Assembly (NCBI GenBank): GCA_946554335.1
Contig: CAMNSA010000003.1
Location: 1-64,000 of the forward strand
Length of the DNA: 64,000 nucleotides
Source: an uncultured Neglectibacter sp.
GTDB lineage: Bacteria > Bacillota > Clostridia > Oscillospirales > Acutalibacteraceae
Direction: 5' to 3'
Each line of letters opens with the position of its first letter. Positions within the stretch are counted from its first letter, which is position 1. The position numbers were made by a program, and so were the translations under genes. Under the pieces are notes generated by a model that worked only from the letters and a program-made list of their open reading frames with translations, was not told the DNA's origin and did not search any database. Below are positions 22,001 through 32,016 of this stretch, one piece after another.

Positions 22001-22057
22001 AGTTCGTTCCTCCTTTGCTTAAAAGCCAAACAGATTTTCAAAACGCTCGCGCCAAAA

Positions 22058-22324
22058 TTATTTGGCTTTCTCAATGATTTCCACCAGACGCCATCTCTTG
22101 TCCTTGGAAAGGGGCCGGGTCTCCATGATACGCACACGATCCCCCACTCTGCACTGGTTCTCCTCGTCGTGGGCTTTGCGCTTCACGGTACGCTTGATGA
22201 CCTTTCCGTAAATCGGATGCTTTACGCTGTCCTGAATGGCCACCACAATAGTCTTGTCCATCTTGTCGCTTACAACGCGGCCAATGATGGTCTTTCTCAT
22301 GTTTCTCTCTGCATTGCTGCTCAC
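22058..22324 (-). CDS. rpsQ: 30S ribosomal protein S17
   Basis: [38 protein letters not shown]. Confidence 0.97.
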   Translation of the reverse strand: MSSNAERNMRKTIIGRVVSDKMDKTIVVAIQDSVKHPIYGKVIKRTVKRKAHDEENQCRVGDRVRIMETRPLSKDKRWRLVEIIEKAK

Positions 22325-22341
22325 AATAAATCCCCCTTCCC

Positions 22342-22545
22342 TTAAGCGTTACCGGCGCCGAGCTCATTTTCACGAATGATCGTTTTGACTCGGGCAATGT
22401 CTTTTTTCACAGCCGGGATACGCATGGGGTTCTCAAGCTGATTGATCGCAAGCTGAAAACGCAGGTTAAAAAGCTCGGCCTTGAGGTCGGCGAGTTTCTG
22501 GTTCAGCTCTTCAGCTGTCAATTCTCTGATTTCTGAAGCTTTCAT
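22342..22545 (-). CDS. rpmC: 50S ribosomal protein L29
   Basis: [33 protein letters not shown]. Confidence 0.97.
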   Translation of the reverse strand: MKASEIRELTAEELNQKLADLKAELFNLRFQLAINQLENPMRIPAVKKDIARVKTIIRENELGAGNA

Positions 22546-22970
22546 GACTCACTGGCCTCCGTTTCTTCCTTAGTGACGAATTTGCACTTGATGGGGAGCT
22601 TGGCGCCGGCCAGACGGAGAGCCTCTCTTGCGGTGGCCTCCGGAACGCCGCCCAGCTCAAACATTACGCGGCCGGGCTTTACCACGGCTACCCAATACTC
22701 GGGAGAACCTTTACCGGAACCCATTCGGGTCTCAGCAGGCTTCTGCGTAACAGGCTTATCGGGGAAAATCTTGATCCAGACCTTACCGAAACGCTTGCAG
22801 TAACGGGTCATGGCCACACGGGCGGCCTCGATCTGGTTGGAGGTGATCCATGCGGGCTCCAGAGCCTGGAGGCCATAATCACCGTAAGTTACCTTGTTTC
22901 CGCGAGTGGCTTTGCCCTTCATACGGCCCCGCTGCACTCTGCGGTATTTTACACGCTTGGGGAGTAACAT
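22542..22970 (-). CDS. rplP: 50S ribosomal protein L16
   Basis: [39 protein letters not shown]. Confidence 0.98.
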   Translation of the reverse strand: MLLPKRVKYRRVQRGRMKGKATRGNKVTYGDYGLQALEPAWITSNQIEAARVAMTRYCKRFGKVWIKIFPDKPVTQKPAETRMGSGKGSPEYWVAVVKPGRVMFELGGVPEATAREALRLAGAKLPIKCKFVTKEETEASES

Positions 22971-23692
22971 TATCTGCGTCCTCCTTCCCTTTTCTCTGCG
23001 AACCCGCGGCGATCCGGACGCTCACGCCGGTCCTCCCGTCTCTCGGGACGGCCGCTGCGGTTGTCGTTTAGCACTTCGCCCTTATACAGCCACACCTTGA
23101 CGCCGATGCGTCCATAGGTGGTGTTGGCCTCGGCAAAGCCGTAGTCGATGTCGGCACGGATGGTCTGCAGCGGAATGGTACCGTCATGGTACTGCTCGCT
23201 TCTGGCGATCTCAGCGCCGCCCAGACGGCCGGACACCTGAGTTTTGATTCCTTTGGCGCCCAGCTTCATGCTGCGGCCGATGCAGCCCTTCATCGCGCGG
23301 CGGAAAGAAATTCTTCTCTCCAGCTGAGAGGCGATGTTCTCGGCTACCAGCTGCGCATTGAGGTCAGGCTGACGAACCTCAATGATGTTGATGACCACCG
23401 GCTTGTGCAGCAGCTTCTCGCACTGCTGACGGAGCTTTTCGATCTCAGTTCCGCCCTTGCCGATCACCATGCCGGGCTTTGCACAATGGATGTGAATGCG
23501 CACCTTAGAGGCGTCGCGCTCGATTTCGATTTTCGGGATACCTGCGGAATACAGCTGCTTTTTCAGCGCTTTGCGGAGGTTATAGTCTTCAACCAGCGTA
23601 TCGCCAAACACATTGTCTTTCGCAAACCAGCGGGAATCCCAATCTTTGATCACGCCCACGCGAAGGCCGTGGGGATTAACTTTCTGACCCAT
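22970..23692 (-). CDS. rpsC: 30S ribosomal protein S3
   Basis: [26 protein letters not shown] domain [15 protein letters not shown]. Confidence 0.98.
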   Translation of the reverse strand: MGQKVNPHGLRVGVIKDWDSRWFAKDNVFGDTLVEDYNLRKALKKQLYSAGIPKIEIERDASKVRIHIHCAKPGMVIGKGGTEIEKLRQQCEKLLHKPVVINIIEVRQPDLNAQLVAENIASQLERRISFRRAMKGCIGRSMKLGAKGIKTQVSGRLGGAEIARSEQYHDGTIPLQTIRADIDYGFAEANTTYGRIGVKVWLYKGEVLNDNRSGRPERREDRRERPDRRGFAEKREGGRR

Positions 23693-23707
23693 AATTACCC
23701 TCCTCGC

Positions 23708-24043
23708 TTACTCTTTTTCCTTCACCACAATCGTGATGTGGGAAGTTCTCTTCAACACACGGAACGCTCTGCCGTGGGGGCCAGGCCTGACTCTCTTCAA
23801 AGTGGGGCCGGGCGTCACATAGCACTGGGAAACATAAAGGCTGTTTTTGTCCATGTTAAAGTTGTTCTCAGCATTGGCAACAGCAGACTTCAAAAGCTTC
23901 TCCAGATCTTCACAGGCAGCCTTGGGCGTATGCCGGAGAATAGCGGAGGCAAGGTCCACCGGCTTGTTGCGGATGAGATCCAGCACGAGTCCAACCTTGC
24001 GGGGAGAGATTCGGGTATAATTGAGTGTTGCTTTCGCTTCCAT
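23708..24043 (-). CDS. rplV: 50S ribosomal protein L22
   Basis: [51 protein letters not shown]. Confidence 0.98.
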   Translation of the reverse strand: MEAKATLNYTRISPRKVGLVLDLIRNKPVDLASAILRHTPKAACEDLEKLLKSAVANAENNFNMDKNSLYVSQCYVTPGPTLKRVRPGPHGRAFRVLKRTSHITIVVKEKE

Positions 24044-24063
24044 ACTTATCTCTTCTCCTTTCT

Positions 24064-24336
24064 TTACTTGGTTGTCTTCGAACCGGCGTGGCCCTTAAAG
24101 GTACGCGTGGGGGCAAACTCGCCCAGCTTGTGTCCTACCATGTCCTCGGTGATATAGACCGGAACATGCTTGCGGCCGTCGTGCACCGCGATGGTATGAC
24201 CCACAAAATCCGGGAAAATCATAGAGGCTCTGCTCCATGTCTTCACGATCTTCTTTTCACCGGCCTCATTCATAGCCTGAATCCTTTTCAGCAGCACAGG
24301 CTGTACAAAAGGCCCTTTTTTCAAGCTTCTACTCAT
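24064..24336 (-). CDS. rpsS: 30S ribosomal protein S19
   Basis: [51 protein letters not shown]. Confidence 0.98.
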   Translation of the reverse strand: MSRSLKKGPFVQPVLLKRIQAMNEAGEKKIVKTWSRASMIFPDFVGHTIAVHDGRKHVPVYITEDMVGHKLGEFAPTRTFKGHAGSKTTK

Positions 24337-24362
24337 TTTCTCTAAGCTCCTTTCCGTACGCC

Positions 24363-25196
24363 TTATTTACCGTTTCTGCGCTTGACGATAAACTTATCGC
24401 TGCGATGATGGGTCTTGCGGGTCTTATATCCCAGAGCAGGCTTGCCCCAGGGAGTAACAGGGCCCGGACGGCCTACAGGGCTCTTGCCCTCGCCGCCGCC
24501 GTGGGGGTGGTCGTTGGGGTTCATGACCGAGCCGCGAACGGTGGGCCGCCAGCCCATATGGCGCTTACGGCCGGCTTTGCCGATCTTCATGTTCTCATGG
24601 TCGATGTTGGAGACCTGGCCGATGGAGGCCATGCAGTTTTCCGGCACATTGCGAAGCTCTCCGGAAGGCAGCCGCAAAAGGGCCATGCCGTTCTCCTTCG
24701 CCATCAGCTGAGCCATGATGCCCGCAGCTCTGGCCAGCTGAGCACCCTTTCCGGGGTACAGCTCCACATTGTGGATGAAGGTACCTACCGGGATGCTCTT
24801 CAGAGGCAGCGCGTTGCCGGGCTTGATGTCGGCTTCCTCTCCGGAGATCACCTTGTCTCCCGCCTTCAGTCCGTAGGGGGCGATGATGTACTTCTTCTCG
24901 CCGTCCTCATACTGCAAAAGGGCAATGAAAGCAGAGCGGTTGGGATCATACTCGATGCTCTGTACGGTGGCCTCTACGCCGTGCTTCTGGCGCTTAAAAT
25001 CGATGATACGGTACTTTTTCCGGTTCCCGCCGCCTCTGTGGCGAACGGTGATCCGGCCATAGCTGTTGCGGCCCGCTTTCTTATCCAAGGGAGCCAACAG
25101 GCTCTTCTCCGGGCCGTTCTTGGAAAGGCCGGTATAGTCTGTTACAGACATATTCCGCCTTGCCGCGGTGGTCGGCTTGTAATTCTTGATTGCCAT
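24363..25196 (-). CDS. rplB: 50S ribosomal protein L2
   Basis: [48 protein letters not shown]. Confidence 0.98.
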   Translation of the reverse strand: MAIKNYKPTTAARRNMSVTDYTGLSKNGPEKSLLAPLDKKAGRNSYGRITVRHRGGGNRKKYRIIDFKRQKHGVEATVQSIEYDPNRSAFIALLQYEDGEKKYIIAPYGLKAGDKVISGEEADIKPGNALPLKSIPVGTFIHNVELYPGKGAQLARAAGIMAQLMAKENGMALLRLPSGELRNVPENCMASIGQVSNIDHENMKIGKAGRKRHMGWRPTVRGSVMNPNDHPHGGGEGKSPVGRPGPVTPWGKPALGYKTRKTHHRSDKFIVKRRNGK

Positions 25197-25283
25197 GTCA
25201 GTTTCACTCTCCTATTTTGGCTTTGCGGGAAGCGCGCTTCCCATTCCTGCCGGTTCTTTCTCTTACTTTTAAACTATCCAGAA

Positions 25284-25574
25284 TTAAACCATGCTCTCGA
25301 AGAACTCGATGGTCTTGCTGCCCTCGGTTAAAGTCACAACGGCTTTTTTCCAGCTTCTGGTATAGCCTTCAAACCTGCCCTGGCGGCGCATACGGCCCCT
25401 GACATGGAGGGTGTTCACTTTGTCTACCTTGACGCCGAACAGCTCTTCCACAGCCTTTGCGATGTCAATTTTGGTAGCGTCCTTCTGAACCTCAAAGGTG
25501 TACTTCTTCTGGGCGGTGCCGTCCATCGTTTTTTCCGTGATGATGGGGCGGATGATGATGTCCTGTGCTGCCAT
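25284..25574 (-). CDS. rplW: 50S ribosomal protein L23
   Basis: IIIRPIITEKTMDGTAQKKYTFEVQKDATKIDIAKAVEELFGVKV. Confidence 0.97.
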   Translation of the reverse strand: MAAQDIIIRPIITEKTMDGTAQKKYTFEVQKDATKIDIAKAVEELFGVKVDKVNTLHVRGRMRRQGRFEGYTRSWKKAVVTLTEGSKTIEFFESMV

Positions 25575-26197
25575 TATGCATACACCTCCTCGATTTTGGC
25601 TACCGCATCCTTGACAACGATAAACTTATCGGCGTTGAGGATATCGTACACATTCAGGGTGTTGACCTGAGCGGTCTTCACTCCGGGGATATTTCTGGCG
25701 GAAGCGATCACCTTTTCGTCCACGGCGTCGAGAACGATGAGGGCCTTCTTCTCGCTGCCCACTGCCTTGAGCATCTGGGCAATGGTCTTGGTCTTGTAGT
25801 CCTCAGCGGTGAGGGCGTCCAGCACGATCATCTCGTTGTCCTGTACCTTGGAGGACAGGGCGGACTTCATGGCGAGACGCTTCACCTTCTTATTGAGGGT
25901 GTAGCGATAGCTCCGGGGCTTCGGGGCAAACACGATGCCGCCGTGGGTCCACTGGGGAGCCCTGGTAGAGCCCTGGCGCGCTCTGCCGGTGCCCTTCTGT
26001 CTCCAGGGCTTCTTTCCGCCGCCGGAAACCTCTGCGCGGGTCAGAGCGGACTGAGTGCCCTGGCGCTGATTGGCAAGATAATTTTTTACCATATCGTTCA
26101 TCACAGGGACATTGGGCTCAATGCCGAATACGGCCTCGGAAAGCTCCTGCTTCCCAACCTCTTTGCCCTGCATATTCAAAACTGCTACTGTAGGCAT
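25574..26197 (-). CDS. rplD: 50S ribosomal protein L4
   Basis: [51 protein letters not shown]. Confidence 0.98.
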   Translation of the reverse strand: MPTVAVLNMQGKEVGKQELSEAVFGIEPNVPVMNDMVKNYLANQRQGTQSALTRAEVSGGGKKPWRQKGTGRARQGSTRAPQWTHGGIVFAPKPRSYRYTLNKKVKRLAMKSALSSKVQDNEMIVLDALTAEDYKTKTIAQMLKAVGSEKKALIVLDAVDEKVIASARNIPGVKTAQVNTLNVYDILNADKFIVVKDAVAKIEEVYA

Positions 26198-26214
26198 TCT
26201 GATTCCTCCTTCCC

Positions 26215-26847
26215 TTACGCTTTCACGCTGTCGCGAACAATCACGATACCGCCGTTGGGACCGGGCACAGCGCCCTTGACGGCCAGCAGATTATTCTCTG
26301 CGTCTACTTTTACCACGGTGAGATTCTGTACGGTAACGGTCTCAGCGCCCAAGTGTCCGGCCATCTTCAGGCCCTTCCAAACTCTGGAGGGGCTGGAGCA
26401 CGCGCCGTTGGAGCCGCCGTGACGGGCCACAGGTCCGGAACCGTGGCTTTCCTTTAAGCGGTGGAAGTTCCAGCGCTTGATCACGCCGGCGTAACCCTTG
26501 CCCTTGCTGACTCCGGTCACATCCACTTTTTCACCGGCCTCAAAGGTGTCGGCCTTGATGAGGTCGCCCACATTGATCGCCGAGATATCGGAAAGACGAA
26601 GCTCCCTGAGAACCTTCTTCGGGGCCACGTCCCCCTTCTTAAAATGTCCGGCAAGGGGTTTCGTCACGCGCTGGGGCTTCTGATCTCCAAAGCCCACCTG
26701 CACGGCCTCATAGCCGTCGTTTTCCAAGGTCTTCTTCTGCGTTACCACGCAGGGGCCCGCTTCCACTACGGTGACGGGGATGACCTTGCCCTTGTCGTCG
26801 AAGATCTGCGTCATGCCGATCTTCTTGCCGATAATTCCTTTGTTCAT
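26215..26847 (-). CDS. rplC: 50S ribosomal protein L3
   Basis: [33 protein letters not shown]. Confidence 0.98.
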   Translation of the reverse strand: MNKGIIGKKIGMTQIFDDKGKVIPVTVVEAGPCVVTQKKTLENDGYEAVQVGFGDQKPQRVTKPLAGHFKKGDVAPKKVLRELRLSDISAINVGDLIKADTFEAGEKVDVTGVSKGKGYAGVIKRWNFHRLKESHGSGPVARHGGSNGACSSPSRVWKGLKMAGHLGAETVTVQNLTVVKVDAENNLLAVKGAVPGPNGGIVIVRDSVKA

Positions 26848-26926
26848 TTTTCTGTTCCTCCTAACAGGTTATTGGTTGGGGTTCTCCCAACATGACCCTC
26901 CGTGCGGGGCAAAGGGTGAGAAAGCC

Positions 26927-27238
26927 TTACAGCTTGATCTCGATCTCTACGCCGGCGGGGAGTTCCAGACCCATCAAGGCTTCCACAGTCTTGTTGCTGG
27001 GCCTGAGAATGTCGATCAGTCTCTTGTGGGTGCGCATCTCGAACTGCTCACGGCTGTCCTTGTATTTATGAACGGCCCGCAGAATGGTGATGATCTGCTT
27101 CTCGGTGGGCAGCGGAACAGGGCCGGAAACCCGTGCGCCTGTGCGCTTTGCCGTAGCCACGATCTTCTCCGCAGACTGGTCTACCAGCTGATGATCGTAC
27201 CCTTTGATTCTGATTCTGATCTTTTCCTTGACTGCCAC
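26927..27238 (-). CDS. rpsJ: 30S ribosomal protein S10
   Basis: [42 protein letters not shown]. Confidence 0.98.
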   Translation of the reverse strand: MAVKEKIRIRIKGYDHQLVDQSAEKIVATAKRTGARVSGPVPLPTEKQIITILRAVHKYKDSREQFEMRTHKRLIDILRPSNKTVEALMGLELPAGVEIEIKL

Positions 27239-27374
27239 ATGAATCGCCTCCTTAAAAATTCGTCAGGCGGGCTGGATCCTCCAAGCTTTACTTCCCCGGC
27301 GGGACCTGCCGGACAAGCCGGAGATCCTACCGATGTTTTTTAACACTGTTCCGGGTGTTTCCACCCTGGGCATC

Positions 27375-27408
27375 AAAAAACCGAAATCCACGCAGACGTG
27401 GATTCCGG
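27375..27408 (-). terminator. Intrinsic terminator/attenuator inside the S10-operon leader
   Basis: Minus strand CCGGAATCCACG-TCTG-CGTGGATTTCGG-TTTTTT: 12-bp stem (one G.U), 4-nt loop, U6; lies between the rpsJ promoter and rpsJ. Confidence 0.8.
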
Positions 27409-27654
27409 GGCAAGGAAAAACCCATATCATCCTTTGAAAGACATTCCTGGCCTGCCGGGGGCCTCCCGGTGGTTCCTGCCTTCAAATTCCTTCGCCCGGT
27501 TTAAAATCGGACATACTCCACGGAAAAACCGGCCGTTAAGCCGCAACCTCCCGCTTCATCGCATATCTGGCGCTCTCTCTTCGCTCCCCGAAAGCCCTGA
27601 ACAAAGGCCTCCGAAAGGTCTCCAAAAAAGCGTCTTGTGCAGTCACGCTTCATT

Positions 27655-27683
27655 ATAGTACCACAGGCGTTCTGGGATTGCAA
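27655..27683 (-). promoter_or_regulatory. Predicted sigma-A promoter of the S10 superoperon
   Basis: Minus strand TTGCAA-N17-TACTAT with extended TG (TGgTACTAT). Confidence 0.7.
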
Positions 27684-27741
27684 GTAATATTTTCAAAAAA
27701 ATTATAAATTTTTTCTTCTCAAAAAAACTGCTCCAAACAGG

Positions 27742-27788
27742 AAAAAAAACAGGGGGCCGGACCGAAAAGGTACATCCCCCTGTTTTTG
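27742..27788 (-). terminator. Intrinsic terminator of RCC1-repeat gene
   Basis: Minus strand ACAGGGGG ... CCCCCTGT followed by a T7-8 tract. Confidence 0.8.
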
Positions 27789-27794
27789 AAATGT

Positions 27795-30359
27795 CTACCG
27801 CTTCCTTCTCTGCGTTCCCCTGGAGGCGGAGAGGCGTTCATTCTCCGCCTGAAGCCGCTGGGCCTCCTGCATGGCCACCGACGCCGCCTTGCGCAGGCGG
27901 CGGACCTTCCTCAGGGTGAAGAGCAGCGCGAAAAGCAATACCATGGCGACGAGCGCCGACGCGGAGAGGATCCACCCCGCGGTGGGAATGCTTTTGAAAA
28001 ACCTTGCGGGAGTCATTTTCAGGTTCTCTTCTATAAATTTCCTGGAATCCTCTGACAGGCGCACCTTGCTGAAGATCTTCACCGGCTGATAGATGTTGGC
28101 GTTTTGCACCTCTTCCCCCTCGCCGGACAGGAAGCCCATCTGACCTAAGGTGTTCAGGCCCACTCCCCACAGGGAGCCATCCGCTTTCTGGAACAGGGTG
28201 TGCATCCCCCCGCCGGACATAGCCACCACCTGTTCGGCAAGCTCTACCGGCTCCTTGGAAAGCTCCACTCCGCTCTTTCCCAGCTGGCCGCCGGTATTTC
28301 TTCCCCAGGTGAGCAGGGTGCCGTCCGCCTCCAGGGCGAGGGTGTGAAACAGCCCCAAAGAGACCTTCTGCACCTTATTCCTCACCTTGGTGGGAGAATA
28401 GCGGCAGCTCTCCTGGATGGCCTCCTCCGTATCTCCCTCCACTGTGATCTGATTTTCCGTACCGGAGGTCTCCTGAAACTCTCCTTCAAAATCCCCGATC
28501 TGGCCGTAGGTATTGTCCCCCCACATCCAAAGCTCTCCGTTCTCTCTGAGAACGCCGGAGGTCTCCGCACTGGCAAGAGCGCACTTCCCTCCGCTTTCAC
28601 TGAGCTTTACGGGAATATAGCTTGCGCTGTCCGTGGCAAGACCCAGCTGACCGTATCTGCTGTTTCCCCAGACCCAGACAGAGCCGTCCTGCCGGACGGC
28701 GAGAGACTGCGTGGAGCCCGCGGCCGCATATACCACGCTGTCCATCACCTGCACAGGCTCTGAACGCTGCCCGGTATCTCCCGTCCCCAGCTGGCCGGCA
28801 GTGTTATTGCCGAAGGCCCACAGCGTTCCGTCCTCCTTCAAAACCAGGGCGTGATAGCTTCCGGCCGCGAGAAACACCGTGTTTTCCAGCACCTTCTGGG
28901 GCTCCAGAACGCTTTCCTCCGTCCCGTTGCCCAACTGGCCGTACTCGTTTCCTCCCCAGGCCCAGAGTCCGCCCTCTTCATCGATGGCATAAGAGCTTTC
29001 CTCGCTGGCAAACACCGCCTTCGCTCCCTCCAGGACCACTCCCGGCATGACATTGTCGCTTTCCGCTCCTACTCCTGCCTGTCCGTTCTTATTGTAACCC
29101 CAGGCCTGGACCTCTCCGTTTTCCATAATTGCCAGGTTATGGGCAGAGCCCGCGGCAAAGGTGGGGAGCTCTCCGGTAAATTCTCCCTTCTCCTCCAAGG
29201 ACTCCGGCGTCTGGAAGGGCTTGCCGGTAAAAACAGAGGTGGAGAAGGAATCCAGCCCGGTGCCGTTGCCGAACTGACCGTAATAGTTGTTTCCCCACAT
29301 GAGGATGGTGCCGTCGGCACAGAAGGCAAAGCTGTGCTCATCGTGAGAGGAGACGGAAAGCACCCCCTCCGAAATGGCGTCAAGCTCAGAGGAATCCACT
29401 CCGCTGGCGTCGCCCAGCTGACCGTAAATATTTTTTCCCGTCGTTTTCAGCTCTCCCGACCGGGTCACCACCGCCAGGTGATTTCTGCCCACCGCCGCGG
29501 TGGAGATCTTGTCCGCCACCTTTACCGGCTCCCGCACGGGCTCCGTGTCCCCTGTGCCCAGCTCGCCGTAGGAATTCTCTCCCCAGGTGTAAAGCTCTCC
29601 GCTCTCTGTGACAGCGACGGAGAAGGTCTCGCTGAGAGCCGCCTCTTTGACCCCCGGCATCAGCCTGGTGGGGATGGTTATCGGCTCCTCTCCGGCCTGA
29701 GAGAGTCCCAGCTGGCCGTTCTCCCCCTTACCCCAGATCCACAGCACTCCTTCCTCATCGATGGCCGCGCTGTGAAAGCACCCGGCCGCCGCGGAAACCA
29801 CATGGTCCATCACCTTTTGAGGCTTCACATATTCCTTGGTATCTCCCACGCCCAGCTGGCCGGTGGAATTGTCTCCAAAGGCCCACAGGCTACCGTCCGT
29901 TTTAATGACAAGGGAATGGGTATAATTGGTATAGGCCGCCTTGACCCCGTCCATGAGCTTGACGGGCTTGTTTTCCGCCTCTGTCCCCTCAAGCCCCAGC
30001 TGATGCAGGTCGTTGGAGCCCCAGACCCACAGGCTGCCGTCAGACTTCACCGCCAGGGAAACGCTTTCTCCCGCGTCGCAGGAGACCACATCCTCCAGGA
30101 TCTTCTGAGGCAGAAAATAGGAATTCTCATCGCCGGTCCCCAGCTGATGATAGTTATTGGTCCCGAAGGCCCAAAGGGTGCCGTCCGCCTTGAGCCCCAG
30201 GGAATGGCTCCAGCCGGCCGAAAGCATGACCCAATCGTTTTTTTCTTCTCCAGCCGCCGTCGGGACGGCCGCAACAAGAAGCAGGGCAGAAAGCAAAGCC
30301 GCAAATATCTTACTTTTTCTCTTCACCGTCTGTTCCTCCTGAGATTTCTTTTCCCGCAC
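27795..30359 (-). CDS. RCC1-repeat beta-propeller protein, signal peptide plus C-terminal TM anchor
   Basis: Repeated LWAFGxNxxxQLGxGD motifs across 854 aa; N-terminal IFAALLSALLLVAAVPTAAG; C-terminal ILSASALVAMVLLFALLFTL then basic/coiled tail. Confidence 0.9.
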   Translation of the reverse strand: MREKKSQEEQTVKRKSKIFAALLSALLLVAAVPTAAGEEKNDWVMLSAGWSHSLGLKADGTLWAFGTNNYHQLGTGDENSYFLPQKILEDVVSCDAGESVSLAVKSDGSLWVWGSNDLHQLGLEGTEAENKPVKLMDGVKAAYTNYTHSLVIKTDGSLWAFGDNSTGQLGVGDTKEYVKPQKVMDHVVSAAAGCFHSAAIDEEGVLWIWGKGENGQLGLSQAGEEPITIPTRLMPGVKEAALSETFSVAVTESGELYTWGENSYGELGTGDTEPVREPVKVADKISTAAVGRNHLAVVTRSGELKTTGKNIYGQLGDASGVDSSELDAISEGVLSVSSHDEHSFAFCADGTILMWGNNYYGQFGNGTGLDSFSTSVFTGKPFQTPESLEEKGEFTGELPTFAAGSAHNLAIMENGEVQAWGYNKNGQAGVGAESDNVMPGVVLEGAKAVFASEESSYAIDEEGGLWAWGGNEYGQLGNGTEESVLEPQKVLENTVFLAAGSYHALVLKEDGTLWAFGNNTAGQLGTGDTGQRSEPVQVMDSVVYAAAGSTQSLAVRQDGSVWVWGNSRYGQLGLATDSASYIPVKLSESGGKCALASAETSGVLRENGELWMWGDNTYGQIGDFEGEFQETSGTENQITVEGDTEEAIQESCRYSPTKVRNKVQKVSLGLFHTLALEADGTLLTWGRNTGGQLGKSGVELSKEPVELAEQVVAMSGGGMHTLFQKADGSLWGVGLNTLGQMGFLSGEGEEVQNANIYQPVKIFSKVRLSEDSRKFIEENLKMTPARFFKSIPTAGWILSASALVAMVLLFALLFTLRKVRRLRKAASVAMQEAQRLQAENERLSASRGTQRRKR

Positions 30360-30412
30360 GGAAAGACCCTCTCGCCGAACGGTCGGACAAGGATCCTTTT
30401 CTTCGCTTTTTC

Positions 30413-30441
30413 AGTTTAATCCAGATACCGGTAAAATTCAA
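30413..30441 (-). promoter_or_regulatory. Predicted promoter of minus-strand RCC1 gene
   Basis: Minus strand TTGAAT-N17-TAAACT. Confidence 0.55.
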
Positions 30442-30481
30442 TCATTTCTTTTGAAAAAGGTGTTTTCCGCCCCTGAAAACC

Positions 30482-30510
30482 TTGCAAAGGAAAGGCTCAT
30501 CGCCTATAAT
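30482..30510 (+). promoter_or_regulatory. Predicted promoter of plus-strand RCC1 gene
   Basis: TTGCAA-N17-TATAAT. Confidence 0.7.
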
Positions 30511-30572
30511 AGGAAAGGTAATTTTTGGGTTCGGCTCTTGATTTCAGAGCTTTTTGCAAAGGAGGTCCTCCC

Positions 30573-31943
30573 ATGAAAAAGCACTTAAAAACAGCCTTTG
30601 CGCTTCTGTTCAGCTGTATGCTGCTGAGCGCGGCTTTTCCCGTAAACGCCCAGGAGGTTCCTGTAAAGACCGTTCCCCTGGCGGCAGGGTATCTCCACTC
30701 CCTGATCCTCTCAGAGGACGGCACGCTTCTGGCCGCCGGATACAACTCCTACGGCCAGCTGGGCCTGGGAGACAGCTCCATCTCCCAGGACGGCGGGAAT
30801 GTCAGCCTTAACTTTACAGAGGTCAGGGAGGGGATCCAGGCGGTGTACGCGGGCTATCTCAATTCCTTCGCCATTGACCGGCAGGGCACTCTTTACGGCT
30901 GGGGGCAGAACGAGGGCTCCCTTTTGGGGATCGGCGACACGGAAAACCGCGCCTCCCCCACCCCCATCCTGCCGGATATCGCCTGTGCCGCGCCGGGCGA
31001 CTTTCACAGCGCCGCTGTGGGAAAAGACGGGACCCTGTGGACCTGGGGCTGGAATGATTCCGGGCAGCTGGGAAACGGCACCACCACAGACCTTAACGCC
31101 CCCAAGGAGGCCCTTGCCGGAGTGCGCAGCGTCTCGGTGGGCATGAAGCACACCCTGGCCGTCAAGACAGACGGCTCCCTTTGGGCCTGCGGGGACAACC
31201 AGTACGGCCAGCTGGGAAACGGCGGCACGGAAGGCTCTCCGGAATTTCTGAAGGTGATGGACGGGGTGAAGGAGGCGGGGGCCACCCCCTTCGGCACCCT
31301 GATCTTAAAGACAGACGGCACCCTTTGGGCCTGTGGCTATAACGCGGACGGATCCCTGGGAAACGGCACGAAGGAGGATATTCCGGAGCCTGTCAAAATT
31401 CTGGACCGGGTGTCCTCCATCTCCTGCGGCCGGGACTTTGCCGCCGCCATTCGGCAGGACGGCACTCTTTGGGCCTGGGGCAACAACGACTTTAGACAGT
31501 ACGCGGGAGAGCAGAGCGATTCTCCCGTCCAGACGGCGGAACACGCCGTGTTTGTCAGCGCGGGAGGCGGCCATCTGCTGTACCTCTCCGAGGAAGGCGT
31601 GCTCCTGGGCCGCGGAAACAACGAAAAGGGCCAGTTGGGTACGGGAGACCAGGACAACCGCTCGGAGGAGACGGAGCTTTCCACCGGCGTCCTTCTGCCG
31701 GAAAGCCAATCCTCTCATCCCTGGATCCTGATCGTGGCATGCGCCGCCGCGCTGGCGATCATAGGCGTTCTGATCTTCGGGATCCGGCGGGCTCTGAAGG
31801 GCGCTCCTTCTAAGGAAAAGTCCGAAAATGAGCTGTCTGACAAAGAGCTGTTCCGCCTGGAAAAATCCATGCGCAAGCAGGTGAGCGAGCGGGAAAAAGC
31901 CTCTCGGGAAGAGGAAGAAAGCCCCCCAAAGGAGGATCCCTGA
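30573..31943 (+). CDS. RCC1-repeat protein, signal peptide plus C-terminal TM anchor
   Basis: MKKHLKTAFALLFSCMLLSAAFPVNA; LWTWGWNDSGQLGNGT, LWACGDNQYGQLGNGG repeats; WILIVACAAALAIIGVLIFGI TM; charged cytoplasmic tail. Confidence 0.9.
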   Translation: MKKHLKTAFALLFSCMLLSAAFPVNAQEVPVKTVPLAAGYLHSLILSEDGTLLAAGYNSYGQLGLGDSSISQDGGNVSLNFTEVREGIQAVYAGYLNSFAIDRQGTLYGWGQNEGSLLGIGDTENRASPTPILPDIACAAPGDFHSAAVGKDGTLWTWGWNDSGQLGNGTTTDLNAPKEALAGVRSVSVGMKHTLAVKTDGSLWACGDNQYGQLGNGGTEGSPEFLKVMDGVKEAGATPFGTLILKTDGTLWACGYNADGSLGNGTKEDIPEPVKILDRVSSISCGRDFAAAIRQDGTLWAWGNNDFRQYAGEQSDSPVQTAEHAVFVSAGGGHLLYLSEEGVLLGRGNNEKGQLGTGDQDNRSEETELSTGVLLPESQSSHPWILIVACAAALAIIGVLIFGIRRALKGAPSKEKSENELSDKELFRLEKSMRKQVSEREKASREEEESPPKEDP

Positions 31944-32016
31944 GTTTCCTTCGCACCGTTTTGCAAGGTTGTATCTTTTCTTTATTTCTATTTTTCAGAA
32001 AGGTCCTGATGGTATC

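Noticed and set aside
27501-27683. 60-aa ORF in the S10 leader
   Set aside because: Its start lies upstream of the predicted -10/TSS, so the predicted transcript would not carry the ATG; no domain.
28851-30419. 522-aa plus-strand ORF opposite the RCC1 gene
   Set aside because: Antisense shadow; its repetitiveness simply mirrors the RCC1 repeats.
28200-31700. Possible DNA repeat array or CRISPR in the RCC1 region
   Set aside because: Repeats are protein-level RCC1 motifs in frame, spacing ~150-160 bp, degenerate at DNA level; no direct repeats with unique spacers.
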